From: Rhea pennata
Lineage: Eukaryota; Chordata; Aves; Rheiformes; Rheidae
NCBI RefSeq assembly: GCF_028389875.1
Contig: NC_084663.1
Coordinates: 215,288,876-215,352,875 of the forward strand
DNA length: 64,000 bases
Direction: 5' to 3'
Made by a program: the position numbers and the translations under genes. Shown here piece by piece: positions 38,201-53,100 of this stretch (its first letter is position 1; every line of letters starts with the position of its first letter). The notes below the pieces were generated by a model. That model was not told the DNA's origin, searched no databases, and saw only the letters and a list, made by a program, of their open reading frames with translations.

Positions 38201-41200
38201 TTGTGCTCAGTGGTGCTGAGACTAGTTGGAGGCCTGTAGCGAGTGGTGTCCCCCAGGGGTCCAGTCTTGTTCAACTTATTCATTAATGACCTTGGTGAAG
38301 GGACAGAGTGTAGTCTCAGCCAGTTTGCTGATGATACCATACTGGGAGTAGTAGTTGATACACCAGAGGGCGGTGCTGCCATTCAGAGGATCTGGACAGG
38401 CTGGAGAGCTGGGTGGAGAAGAACCTCATGAAGTTCAAGAAAGGCAAGTGCAGAGTTGTGCCCTTGAGGAGGAATAACCCTGTGCACCAGTACAGTCTGG
38501 GGCTGATCTGCTAGAAAGCAGCTCTGGGAGTACCTGGGAGTACCAGTGGGCAACAAGTTGACCATGAGCCAGCAGTGTGCCCTTGTGGCCAAGAAGGTCA
38601 ATGGTCTCCTGGGGTGCATTAGGAAGAGTGTTGCCAGCAGGTTGAGGGAGATGATCCTGCCCGTCTCCTCAGCCCTGGGGAGGCCTCATCTCAAGTACTG
38701 TGTCCATTTCTGGGCTCCCCAGTCCAAGAGAGACATGGAGCTACTGGAGAGTGTCCAGTGAAGGGCTACAAAGATGATGAAGGGACTGGAGCATCTGCCC
38801 TATGAGGAACAGCTGCAAGAATTGGGCCTGTTTAGCCTGGAGAAGAAAAAGCTGAGGGAGGATCTTATCAATGTGTGTAAGTAACTTAAGGGGGGGTCTG
38901 GAGAGGACGGGGCCGGACTCTTTTCAGTGGTGCCCAGAGACAGGACGAGAGGCAATGGGCACAAACTGAAACACAGGAAGCACCAAGTATGAGGAAAAGC
39001 AACTTCTTTCCTGTGAAGGTAATAGAGCACTGGACCAGGTTGCCCAGAGAGGTTGTGGAATCTCCATCCTTGGACATATTCAAAATCTGTCCAGACAGGG
39101 TCCTGTGCAACATGCTGTAGATGACTCTGCTTGAGCAGGGGGGTTGGCCTAGATGATCTCCAGAGGTCCCTTGCAACCTCAACCATTCTGTGTTTCTGTG
39201 AAACTTCTCCATGGCAAAATATAAAGACATAAACCATTGATGTTTTTTATTCATTCAAAATCTTTCATCTCTGTCTAAAAGTGAAAATAGTTTAAAAGAA
39301 TGTTTGGGGAAAAATCTTATCTCACCCTTGACTGGAGTGTTATTTAGATTGTGGTGGCACCCAGTAGTTACCAAAACTACTTAGGCTGAAATAGCTGGGA
39401 TGAGGTGCAAAGAAAAAAGCACAAAAGATCTAATCTATGGAAAAGACCAATACTGACCCTTACTTTCCAACCAAAATAAATGAGTGTTTGAGGAATGAGG
39501 TAGTAGAAAGCTAGGAGATGTGAAAGGATGCTGGCATTAGAGGTCGCTGTATGCTCAAAAAACCCTCCAAAACTGCGGTGTTTACCAATTGGAAGTAAGG
39601 GATAAAGAAGAAATTTGTGCAGAATCCTGGAAGTAACAGGGTTGCCCACATGCTCAAGGGATGTTTCTGTTGTTGAGGTAAAGTTCTTGGGTAGCTGATA
39701 GGAAATAGAAATAGTAAATAATAGTTTTACATTTGTAAGGACAGAGTTTTATGGTTTGTAACACCTTGCCTTTCTTGTGTGGACGTGAATGTAACTTACT
39801 CTATCTGAACTTGCTTTGATTCCTAATGATTTTGAAAATATTAAATGCCATAGTTTTTTTTTTTCCAACTAGTACCAGTTTGTCTAACATAATACTGCTT
39901 CTTCCACAAATCTTGTTTTTATCATGCAGTTTCCTGACATTTGAGGAACTAATTCAGATGAAACTCTGCAGTGTGCTTTGACCTTCAGAAAGTGGTAGCC
40001 TAAATAAGGATCTTTGATAAAAAGCAAAACAGCAGATTTATTAAATGTTAACTCAGTCTGTTCAAGTCAAACTTTTCCCCTTCCTCTGTCCCATATCTCT
40101 TTATTACTGTGGATGAAAGTTCTTGAAAAGTTGAGCTGTGTGAACGCATATCAGCACATTGCAGTTCAGTGCAAGGGTACGTTCATGTGGTGATCATATC
40201 ATGACAGAAGCATTTTTTTAGGCTAGACTTGGTTAAGCATTTTTAAAGATAGGCTTGGTTAAGAGGTGTTCATAGTGATGTGTTTGTATTCATGAAGATT
40301 TCTCTCTGATTATAATGGGCTGTAACTTCTGGAAATTTCTGCTAACAATAGTGGTTCAATCTTTTTGTTTAAAAATGCTGACCCCTGCTCCTGTGTTTCT
40401 GTGGTGGATCTCCAGATCGCTTCTAATTAGAAAGTGAATGAATGTGAAGACCACATGGAAGGTGAAGCTTGGAACACCATGTAATGAACTATTTAGAAGA
40501 GCACCCCTCTCCTCTCCTGTTGAAAAGGAGAGACAGATGGCTGAGAGGCTGCTTGTTTTTCTCCCTTGTATGTGTCAGTGCATATTTCTATTCACCCAGT
40601 TTATGCCATAAAGATTTACTTGCTTCATCAACTCCTTGTGCTCACCTCTTACATGGTATGTTGCTTTTGGAAAGGTTCTGGCTTGATGCACAGGACAGCA
40701 GACAGCTTGTCTGTACTACTGTTACTTGTTTAGTGTATAAATCGAAGATTTTACACATGTGGAACACTTCACTAGCAGTAAACATTTTTTTTTAAAAAAA
40801 AGTAGGTAAAGCTGTAAAATTCTTCTAATGCAAATTTAGAGCTAAAAATTTTGGAAGCCATTGGTGAAAAGATAACCAACTTCTGTGAACATGGAAGTGA
40901 AGATTAGCCCTGACTATCACCAGCCACATATGGCTTGTTTAATTAAAATGGATTTTTATCAATTGATTCTTTCAAAAAAAATGGTTTGTACCTTTGTACA
41001 TAAAGTATATTACAAGATGAAGACAGATGTTTGCTGCTTGAGGATTCTACTGGTCCTAGCTTTCCTTTTAGGCTGTTTGGTCACTGAGAAATGTTCTATT
41101 ATTTTCCTCAGCTATTTCTCTGTTTGCTCTCTTTCTTTCTGCGAACACTTTGGGAGAAAGAAATATGCTTGTTCTGTGAATATCACTGAAAATTTACTGT

Positions 41201-44200
41201 TCTATATTTTAACTATTGACATTGTATTGTTCTATGTGAAAGATGATTTTTAATATTCGTATCTATTATAATAGAGCTCATGTTTCCTTTTTTTCTTTCT
41301 CTATTTTTTTCCCCAGGGGATCTACAAGTATCTTGAGAGGTGTTTTTCAGACTTTAAGCAGAGAGGCTTTGTTGTTGGATATGACACACGAGGTCAGGTG
41401 ACCAGCAACTGCAGCAGTAAGAAGTATGAGTATTGATTACATTTGCAAGACTAGAAATTAAATTGTGGCTTTGAATCAAAATATGAATTCCATTCTGTCA
41501 GAACATTTTTATGTCATGAACTGCACAGACTGTTTTCCCCCTCCCCTTAGTCCATTTTAATAGTAATGAAGAGTGGCATGAACTAAAGTCTTGTAGTACC
41601 AGTTGCCATGCAAATGTGGAATGTAAGGCTAGTCACTTCACCAAAAAATTTATGCAAGTCTAAATACGCAAGAACATTAGGCAGACATTAAGAAGTTGAT
41701 ATGCTAGGAGAGAAATTTGAATGTGAAGGTAAACTCAGAATACTAACACCTACTTTGAAATCATTTAATATTAATGTGCTATTGTTAACACTGTCATTCT
41801 TTTATATTGCACATCCAATTAAACATGCTTGGGTGAAAAGAATTCTACCTTCAGCATATTGTAATTCAGTATTTTGGTACCTGTTACGTTAGTCTGTGAT
41901 CTCAGTGTATTTCTGCACTGGAAATCTCTCAGCTGGAATGCCTAAAATGTAAACTTTGGTGAGGTGAAACTGTGCTATTTGTGGGGAGGGAGAAGAGAGG
42001 ATGTTTAGCCAAAAGGGGTAGTGTTATTAAGAGAACTGCTTTTTGAATGCTGTAGGGATACCTGATTCCTTGCAGATCTTGTCATTAGGGGAGGAAAACA
42101 GATCAAGTTTTAATAGCATGCTTTAGAAAAATATAACGGTTGTTACCGTAGTTGATTGTTTATTTTTGTCATTATTTTCAGCATTTAATATTGTAAGAAT
42201 ATAGAAGTCCTTGGTATAATAGAGTGTAGAATCTAATGACTGCCTTCTTAGAAGTGACTGTCTTCTAAGTTTTTTTCTTCCACTTCCCCCAAATCTGCAT
42301 CTCCATACCTTCAAGTTTGATCTTTATACGTAGTACATTATCTGCCAGCCTTCGTATAAAGTTTTTGAGCTTGTGTATTGCATTGAATTTGCAGGTACTG
42401 TTATCCAGGTTGTTTGGGTTGTATACTGCTTTAAAATGTAGATATTTAAGGGAAATACAAGCTTTGTGAGGCTGAAAAGGAGCAATTCTGACTTGATGGC
42501 AGCACATTCGTATTTTTTCTCACATCAAAGGAGCAATTCAGTTCTTAACTGCCTGCTTTCTTCTGTCTCCTTGGATTGACACATAGTTACACAACTGTTA
42601 AATCAAACTGAACCTCCCCAGAAGAGTTTTTTTGTCAAGCAAATCAGCATGCTCATCCAGCTTTCTTTATGTGAGCCCTAATGCCCCTTTTTTGCATCAG
42701 TTCCAGAGCTGAGGGAGGTGGCTGGATGTGAGGAACATGGCAGAACTTCTGGCAATTGCCCATAATTACGTTGGCATAAGCCAGTTGTGGCTTAGCTCTT
42801 GAAAGTGGTTCAGGTTACATTTAATAGGCACTATGGTGAAATTCTGAGTAACTGAAAGTTACACTGTTACAGTATACTCATCATGTGAGATAAGTAATTA
42901 AGTATTGATGCTTGTCTGTAAAAATAAGTGAGCAAAATAAACTTATGCTATGTAATCTCTCATCTGCTTTGCCTCTCTGAGCAAGACTTCCCAATGCTAA
43001 CTGCTGAGTTGTGTATACCTGACTTGAAAAGAACTGCTTCCTATCAAACTGTTACGTGAAAGAGAATTAATTTTCCTGCTTCTTGAAAGGGAAAAGATTA
43101 TTATAACGACAGGATTTAAAACCACAGGTACTGCTGTAACTGTGTCTAAATTGACTGGGATAAGAACATGCAGGTTTGCAGCAGTGTGTTTTAGGAATAG
43201 GATTGCTTTATGTAAATTGTCTGAAACTGCTGAACAAGCTGTGCTCTTCGGGATACCTGGTTCTGTCAATCTTGAATTAAGGACAGATGTTCCAGCAGCA
43301 GGCTCTTATCTCTTTTTTTGATACCACTAGCTAATTTACATGGTTGATTGAAGTGCCTTGCACTCTTCAGTCAACAAATGACAACTGTCACAGATTCTAC
43401 AACCAGAGAACTGCTGCTGGCAATACAAACTGTGGGATGCAGCATTTAGTGTAATCAATAACACACTAGAGGGAAGTAGGAGAAACGTGAAATGAAGGTT
43501 ACGGTAATACCGTGAGAGTGCTGGATTGTTGTGGGGAGTTGGGTTGACCAAATGTTTTCTTCCTGTTGATAGACTTGCAAAGCTCACTGCAGCAGTGCTC
43601 CTGGCTAAAGATGTACCTGTGTACTTCTTTTCAACATATGTCCCTACACCCTTTGTGGTGAGTTGTCATCATCTCTTTTGTACTGATGAACCATACAGTT
43701 AAGGGAGAGTTTGAAAATTTGCTTAAAACCTGAACTAATCATGTTCTTCTCAAATTCCAGCATGTAAGCAGAAAAACAGGATGTTGGGAACACTTGGCTT
43801 TTCAAAGAGACTATAAAAAAAAGTCACTAAATTCTTCTCTGTGCAAATAGTTAATAGAATCACATTTCATCCTAGGTGTTGCTGTAATAGGGCAATACTT
43901 ACTGCAGTCCAGGCTTTGCTGTATTAATTACAGGTGACATATTTTGCTATTATTTTATTCTGTACTTAAACATGTAAGTGTCGTAGGGATCAAACTGTGT
44001 GTGTGTAGAAATGCACGTACAGAAGGAGTGTATGTTTTTGGACTGTACAGTAATGCTGCTTAGAGTGGAAGAAGTAAAGGACTATTTTCATTTTTAATAT
44101 CTCAAGTGACAGAGCTTTCTGTTCCCTTAAAGAATGTTAAAATTTTTATTTAAAATGTGCTTAATTTCTTAGGACAAGTGTAATGCCATAGTCATGGAAG

Positions 44201-47152
44201 CTGTTTCTTTTAGAGTTTTAGATCTTATAAAATAGAAGAAGGCTTTTCTAGTATGCTGGTGTATGTTGATCTTTTTTCTAGGGGAGGACTGAAAAGACTA
44301 GGCATTATTTAGGTAGGAACATCTGTAGTTTTTCAACAAGCCTTTTGGTGAATTCCTTCATTCCTTTTCATTTTTTTCCTCTTTCTCAAAACCCAGTGTA
44401 ATTGAGGTGTAAGCTTTCTTTACTTGGCTGGTTAAAACTATGTTAATGTATTTGGGAAATAGAATAATGTTTCTATGCAATAAAATAGTGTTACTGTGTC
44501 TAAGTTTTCTCTCTGCAGAAAATGGAATGATAAGCATTCATGTATCCAGTTTTCAAATAAGCTGGTGAAATATTAAGAGCCGATTGTCCTGTAGCATCCT
44601 GTTACAGAACTGTCCTAATAATTGCATGATACTTGTGCCAGCTGCTAAATTCATGGTTAAATTGATGTAGCTTTTTTCTTTTTTTTTCTTCTCAGCCCTA
44701 TGCTGTTAAGCAGCTCAAAGCTGTTGCGGGTGTGATGATCACAGCATCCCATAACCGGAAGGAGGACAATGGATACAAGGTGGGTCCAGGGCTGGAAGTT
44801 TGTAATATATCATGGCCAGCTGTTTTCCAGTATTATGTATATGGCTTAGATGTACTGACAGACATTTCGGCTTTTTCTGGGTGGGGACACACGCGAATAT
44901 GTGTGTGTTCGTTGGGAAGAAAAGTGATTTCAAGTAACTCATCTTTTTTTGACTTCTCAATTACATGTTTTTTTTCTAATACTGGAACTTAAAGCAACAT
45001 TACTTACGTATCTTGAGCGCAAGTCTACTGTGACATTCCACAGAGTCTAATCAACAGGTAGAGAAATACCTAAGCAGCTCATTACGTGTTCATTTCTTAA
45101 ATTTAGAAATGAGATCAAAACTGAACAAGGACTTCAGAGATGAATCGGTCAGCACAGTAGGTAACTGTGCTGCAGATGGTGACAATTTAATAGTTGATTG
45201 ATAAAACTGTGTAAATTATTGTGATATTCTCTGTAAGATGTTTTCTCTGGACAGTGGGAGACGTGGCTTAAATTTACCTCAGTTTTTGAAAGCTTGGAAC
45301 AGTGCAGCCATCCATACTAGCAAATGTTGCTTATGCAGGATTGTAACAGGTTGTTGTTTTGGGTTTTTTTGTTTGTTTTTTTTTAAACTTTCTGAGAATC
45401 AAAACTGAAACCTAAGTATAAAAAATGGAACTTAGCTTTGGAGAAGCTCAGTTAACAGACAGTGAGTAATGGTAGTGGTAAGAAATACCAATCACATTAC
45501 ACTGCGTATGGGTAACTCTTGGGGAAGGTGATTGTACTAGACTTGTCCTCTGTGGAACAAGTACTTCAGCTCTACAAATACTTAGCTCTACAAATGAATG
45601 AGAAAATAGGAGATACGAATTTTCAGAGTACTTCATTTATGAAGAACCCATTATATTTGTGTCTTTTGATACAGAAGCATATTACTTTTATCAGGATATT
45701 GTTTTTTTTTCTTGTCTTTCAGGAAAAAAAAAAAAAAGATTATCTTCCACTATTTCCTCTGGCAATTCGACAACTTCTTTAGACAATTTTAACCAAACCT
45801 GACAAAATCGTAGTTTTGAAGGTACTGTGAATACCCATGCTGGTTTTGATGAAACCAGCAGTCAGTAAAAGAGAGAGAGATTGTTCTGAGCAGAAAGTCT
45901 GCACTGTGAAGTCAGCCGTGCTATTGGAAACAAAATTACAGGAAAATAGGCATCTTGATAATTCTTTACACAAAGACTTTTTTTAGTTCGGGACTTGATA
46001 GCGCTTCTAGTTGAAAGATTACAGTTGTTATGGAAAAAATGTGCCTTGGCACACTGCTTATCTGTTTTGCTCTGATTTGGAAAACAAGTTGTCCTTTTTC
46101 TAAAGGAATGCCAGACTATGTAGAAGGTAACATTTTTTCCTCTGTTACACTTTGCACAACACTTTCAAATGTGAGTGCCTAGCATCAGGTTCTCATGTCC
46201 TGATTATTTCAGCTGTAATAGCTGAATACCAGCTTTTTTGAAAGTAGATCACGTTGCTGAATAGCTATCATTACATAAATTAAATCATAAACCTATGTGA
46301 TTCTAAGTGACTTCTGAGAACTGAGTCAGTTTGCTGCTTGTCTTTTGTGTGTAATTTCAAGAACCCAGAAGCACATGAAATCCTCTAAGGCAATTAATAA
46401 AGTTAATAATCTTTGTAATAAACTTTGTCTTGTTTTCCTTAAACTTATACTAGGTTTATTGGGAAAATGGAGCACAGATCACGTCTCCTCATGATAAGGA
46501 AATTATAAAATGTATAGAAGAGTGCGTTGAACCATGGAATGGCTCTTGGAATGAGAATCTAGTAGATACCAGTCCCCTTAGACAAGATCCTCTGAAGAAA
46601 ATTTGTGACTGTTACATGGAAGATCTGAAAAAGATCTGTTATCATAGGTATTGTATAAAAAAAATTTAATTTCAGTACAGTTTAAGTTGTGGGATACCAT
46701 GTTGTAAATTGAGTGCTGAGAGATACAACTTAACAATAAAGCATACATAAACATTTTTGATTTGGCTTTAGGTCTTGGGCTGTCTTCCAGAAGTTTTATA
46801 GTTTCTGACATACATCTAGTGATTTTTATTGCCACAGATCAGTGGCTTGATTTCTGCCTTTATAGTACTCAGAAGCCTTGTGCTCCACCCTGCCAGGACA
46901 TCAGTGCTTGAGGCTGTTGTTCTGTGCTCTTTGTTGTGGGAAGAATTTTGAGTCATCTTCCTGTTCTGTCTAGTTCCGTCCTTTCTCTAGCGTTTCGCTG
47001 TAAATTAGATGGTCACTGTCTTTAGGACTAGATAGTATTTTTTGACAATAAGCAGCTAGTTTGAGACACAAGTCCAGCCACTGTCCTTGGAGAGCAGGCT
47101 GCAATAATGCATCCTGATACGAACCACACTGTGCAAATGAATGTGCTCAGAG

Positions 47153-47184
<32 letters not shown>

Positions 47185-50100
47185 CCAAGATTCATAGCAA
47201 AGGTGTGAAGCATACATGTGTGAAATAGAAATAAAATGGTTAACGGTTAGGTAGGGCTGAAGAAAACAGTAAAGGAGCAGAATGAGGAAAGTAGGTGGAT
47301 TAGAGTTAGAGTAAGATTATCAGGATGGTAGAAGAGCTCAAATTTGTTGTAGAAATTAATGGTTTGGTTTGGGGAGATTTTCAGCCAGCTCAGTAGAAGA
47401 TAAATAATTCTGTTTTCCACAGGGAGAAGCTTCAAAACAGCAATTTCTAGTGAATGTCCAAATGAACACTTTTAACTTATGACTTATTTGACATTGCTGC
47501 AGAAATCAGAATAGTACAAAGTATGATTGTGTCTTCTTTTTAGTTTGCTTTTCCATATGGAGGTAGTTTTGTGAAATACTGAAAATGTTACTGATTTTTT
47601 TTCTCTCCTCTCTTCTCAGGGAGCTAAACATACAAACAAGCTTGAAGTTTGTTCATACTTCATTTCATGGTGTTGGACATGACTACGTGCAGCTGGCTTT
47701 TAAAGCATTTGGCTTTCAGCCCCCCATTCCAGTACCTGAACAAAAAGATCCCGATCCGGACTTCTCTACTGTCAAATGTCCAAATCCTGAAGAAGGAGAA
47801 TCTGTGCTGGTATTTTTGTTTGTACTTCATTAAATTTATATATTTCTGTGGGCTTTCTTTTGTTTGGATGTGATACTGTGACAAAAACAAAGCAGGGAAC
47901 AGCTTTTCTTTCATTATGTATTATATGTATAAATAAGAAGTATGACTGTGAATTTACTTGATTTTGTGTCTTTTTTTCCTTCCTCCCACCAGGAGTTGTC
48001 ACTGAGGCTTGCAGAGAAAGAAGGTGCTAGAGTAGTAGTGGCCACTGATCCAGATGCAGATAGATTAGCAGTGGCAGAACAACAGGAGAAGTAAGTAATG
48101 GAACCTTTTGTTTCATCTCTTCCTGAAGAAAAGGTAGTGAAATTCACTAAATGTCCCAACGAGGTAGACAGATACACACTTTAAAATCCTTCTTTACTGT
48201 TGCGACTTAGGAATTTGAATTTTTTTCTTGCTAACTTCATCTTTTATCATAGCTCTAGCTGAAGTAATGTATCTTAAATCAGTTAATAACTTGGAAAAGA
48301 TGTGATGGAATACTTGTCGGTAATATAGTAAATGAACAGATAAAACTACTGAAATGTTGAGTGGTTGTTAAAGACAGTCTTTAGAAAGTCTTGTCTCTGC
48401 TTTCTGACTTCTAATAGAAAAACAAATGCTGCCTTGGGACAGTTAACTGATATGGATATATATATATGTATTTTTTTTCCCTGGCTTCTTCCTACCGAAT
48501 AGAAATTATTTTTCTTCCCTGCTAACAGGCCCAAATTCTGATCATTGTGTAAGTAACAGTCTGTAACGTGCTATTGCAAAGGTATTGCCTAAAGGCAAAA
48601 ACTTAGGCTGCTGTACATCTGTTTGATAAATTAAAAAGACATAAGCTGTTTTAAAGTTGATAGTAAGGAAAGTTAACTGGTGTCTTTGCTTGCTAGCAGA
48701 ACGCACTGGGCTTGTAAATCACAGAGACGTGATAAATGCAGAGTCTTGTTAGTATCGTGGCTTTTTATAGAGCAGCTTGTCAGTAGTATGCTCAGATTCC
48801 TGTTCCAGTGACTGCAGAAAAACGCTTCCTCCTGAATAGATGGTCTTGGGGACCCTGAAAAAGCACTGCTGTTTTCTATCCTGTCTGTAGTGGCTGCTGG
48901 AAGGTGTTCACTGGCAACGAGCTAGCAGCTTTGTTTGGGTGGTGGATGTTTTCTTGCTGGAAGGAAAACTGTTCCAAAGATGCTGATGTGAAGAATGTTT
49001 ACATGTTAGCGACCACAGTCTCTTCTAAAATTTTGAGGGCAATTGCACTTAAAGAAGGATTTCACTTTGAAGTAAGTGTGTTTTTTGTGATTTGTTGTTT
49101 CCTCGACAGAGTAAAATTTGATTGCCGTTTTCTCGATGTAGCCCCCTATGTATGAATTTACAAAATGACAAACTTGAGACAAATATCTCTTAATCGTTTG
49201 GCTGTGAATTTTTGTGCAGTCCAGTTTATGAAGTTTTACTTAGACGAGTCTGATTACAGCATCACAGACTTATATCTGCAGTGATTCTTAATGCATATTA
49301 CAATAAATGCAGACTACTCTATCAATATGGAAAGCTGCAAGGAAACTGTAATGGGTGACACAAATTAAGACTTAAATCAAATGTAGTGAAATGGGTTTGT
49401 CTTGGTTATTTCCCTAGATATAAATTCTGTGTGAGAGAGTGTGAGCCTGTGGTATTGGTGTGTGTACTACAAAAATGAAATGCTTTTTTCTGGTTTTGTG
49501 AGAAATATTTAGAGGCTGTACAATGTTGTTTCAGGTGCCTAGTCCATTAATATGTTTTAAATTTGATTTTACCTCAGATTGTGACAGATGGAAGAACTCT
49601 TATGCTCGGTTATTTTGTGGTGTTTCATTAAGGACTTGATAGAAAAAAAAATGAGTACCACTCCAGACTGACAGATTTCTCAGATTTCTGAGACTTTTAG
49701 CTGTTAACTGTAAGAGAAGCAAGTGCTCGAAAGCTTAGCATAAACATAAATGTACAAGATCCAGGTCTTGTTTAATACAAATGTCCCAGTTAAAACCAGC
49801 GTGTAGTAGAAAAAGATATTTTGCCAGATAATGAAGAATTAAAAACTAAAATTGAAAACAGTTGTGAAAGCCATTTTGAATGACTGTCCAGATATGCTTA
49901 ACCAGGTTGCATATCACTTCCCATAGTGAATTTCATTGTCTCACTAAATACTGGTCATAGTTTCTCTTCCAGGAAAGAGGCACATTTGATTGTAAAACAG
50001 TTAGGAATTTATAGAACCCCTCTATCTTCTCCTGAAAAGCTTACCCTCTTTGTACCCTCCTTTTCTCTGAGAAGATAGTTTATAAATTTTGGCTGCTTTT

Positions 50101-53100
50101 GTGTGATCTGAAGAGCAAAGACAGTACTTTTACAGTCATTCCAAATTGCTGCTTATATTGATGTCATTTTTTGTTAACTTTGTACTGTTGTCTCATCTGA
50201 TGAGCCCTATAGAAAGGTGAGATCTTCTTATCTGATCTTGGAAAAAAATCATAATCTTTCAAGCACACTTATTTCTGATTTTAATATTCGGTTCCTAGTT
50301 AAATGTTCGTTAGTAAAATGCTATTCAGCAATTTTTTGCCTTAGGTTCATGGTCTAAATTGAAAGTCCGGATTGTATAATGCTTGTCTTTACTGCCCCTC
50401 CTCTGTTATGAATCAGATAAAATTGAGAATAATTATTTCAAGGAAATAAGAAAAAATGGCATTAACTTTGGCATTTGGACTCTGCAGCAGTCTTTCCCGT
50501 TGACCCTAAAATCCTTAATGCATCACCTCTTCTCCCTGCCCTCGTCTGAGACTTTTGCTTTTTTCCAAGTCTAGCACATAAGATTCCCATTTAAGAAAGC
50601 ATCCTGGAGGTGAACAAAACAGAGGTTACCTTTGATCAAGCAGATACACTTTCTTGTTTGACCTGAAATTGAATAAAAAAGGCTTATATAGTGCAGTCTG
50701 TTTGTTTTGTTTCAGGAAACACTTCCTGGTTTTAAATGGATTGGAAGTAGAGTAAAAGATCTCCTAGATACTGGAAAAGAAATTCTTTTTGCCTTTGAAG
50801 AGTCTATTGGTATGTATATTAGTATAACATTAAAATATTGAGAGGCGTATGGGGGAAATGTGACTATAAAGCAGTAGTCTTAGTTGTGAAGAGAAACACA
50901 AAAGTACTTGATTTTGGTTCTTTGTCCTTCTGCTCACTAGTATCAGTATTTTACTTTTATGTCAACTTGCCAACTGTCACTATAAATGATATATTAACAA
51001 TTATGATCCGGTCAGATCTCTCATTCTGATACAAGTTAATAGTCTGGAGATGCCAGAGCTAAACTACTGTTGCTTCTTAGCCTCTTAACTAAGATCAAGC
51101 ACAGGATCTATTCTTAACCAGTTAATATCTTACAGGTCCTCCCCATGAGGATTAACTATTAAATGGCTTTATGGAGCTGGGAGGCTACCCGGGGGCTTGC
51201 CTAAGTCATGCTGTTTATCCCACCAGTACTGCATTTCCTCCAGGAGCCAAACACCATCCCCTCTGAAAAAATAAGTCTATGAAGAGTCTAGTCATGTATA
51301 GTAATAGCATTAACTCCTTCATGGAAGTGCATGAATAATCTCTCTAACCTTGCTTTTAGAAACTGCTTTTCACTCTGCTGAAGATTTCCCTTGACTATTC
51401 TTTAATGACTTAAATTGCTAACTAAAAACAACTAACTTTCATTATCAAAACTTAGCAGTTCTATAGTAACTTTCATTAAAAGGTCATGAGCACTCTATTC
51501 TCACTGGTAATCTTGCTAAAATCACTCATTTGTACAGAGCTGTGTAGCAAACACTTCAGCTATAGGAGTTTTCCATTTCTTAGGCTGAATGACTGCTCTT
51601 TAGGGGATTATGTTCACATGCAGTATGTCAGTTGAAAATGAAGCCCTTACTGAAGAGGGTGTGTGTCCATACCAGTTTCCTTCCACATTCATAAAATTCG
51701 GGAAACTTTTGAAGCAATTCACGAGCAAGAGCTTGATTCCTTATAGTCAAAAGATGGTAGCTTTGTAGTATTGTGTAGAGTGGTTTGTCAAGTCTGCATC
51801 TGTAGGGATTCCTTTGATTCAAATTACTGGTAAGACATTTTGCAGTATTGGTGTGCTTGCACAAGACAAACATATTCTTGTGTTTAGCACTGCACTATGA
51901 GGGATTCCTATAGACAGCAGATTTTATCTGTCTGGAGCTAACACCTGATAGCACGTATCTTTCCAGCCCTATAATCTCTAAATTGATTAGATTTTTTTAG
52001 AAGAGGGGAATTCATATGCAGTAATAAAGATAACTTACATGTTCATTTACATGAAAATGTATTGCAGCTTCTCCCCAAATGAATCAATGTTGTAATATGT
52101 CAGCTTAGTTTTCCACAATAAACTGTTTACTTGTAGGGTTCATGTGTGGTACGTCAGTGTTCGATAAAGATGGTGTAAGTGCTGCTGTGGTCATAGCTGA
52201 AATGGCAACTTACCTGGAAGGCAATAACCTAACACTAGCACAGAAGCTCACCAAGATATATGAAACGTAAGTTGCATTTTTCTTTAATACAGTCTACTTA
52301 ACTATTTTCGATTTTTAAATAATCTAGTAAATATATTTAATATGTCCCTCAGATGTTTTCCCAATATAGATTTTCTTTTGTTGCTACTGCAGATTGCAAT
52401 CTTCAGTATTACAGATACTCCTTAAAAACTTTGTGTCCCAAAGGGCTATAGAGGCCCTTTCTACCTGGTATCTGTAATAAGTTATGTAAGAGTAGAGTCC
52501 ATTTGTTGACGGATCAACCTCGCAAATTCTTTTCTCTTACTTGATTCGTGCTATGTTAGTTCTCTTCTCTTCTGACAGGAAGCTGTATCTTAGTTGTGTT
52601 CCATGTGCACCTCTTTAAATGCTTAGTATTTTACACTTAATCCTAGTCTGGAGATTGTTGAAAAGTCATTTTCTGTTCTTGCTGAAACTTGTAATAGAAA
52701 TATTATGATTGGTAAAAATGAGGTGTGGATGGAAATGTGTGTGTAAAAGCACCAGGAGAAACAGCAGAACAAAGATTAAAAGAATGGCCTGGGTATAATA
52801 TCTACAGATACAATTGACAGAAATAAAATGAGGAACATGTTGTTTATGTCCAGATCAAAAGTTACGTACTGTGATGAACCGCAGCTCATCAGCATAAGTT
52901 CCTGAACTCTGACAGCTGGAGGATGGCAGCACATTTACAGCAAATTATATATGCCATTCCTTTCCTGCTGGCGCAGCAGGAAGACTCACTGTGGCCCTAA
53001 GAAACGCAGCGCAAGGAAACACAAACAATGGTTAGCACAGTTGTATAAAATTTATGTAGCCTGAAGTAAACAAAGTTTAAGGCAAAAGGGCTCTTGGGTC

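Noticed and set aside
40885..41253. 122-codon open frame just before exon 3
   Set aside because: Hydrophobic translation of T-rich intron sequence; it ends before the acceptor and has no homology I recognise.
41317..41416. Exon 3 ending at the gtaaga donor
   Set aside because: Joining to exon 4 would shift the frame; the donor at 41424 restores the conserved CSSKKLAK reading. Kept as a finding for alternative use.
47153..47178. Poly-T as the reverse tail of a processed pseudogene or SINE
   Set aside because: No gene-like or SINE-like body was found next to it on either side.
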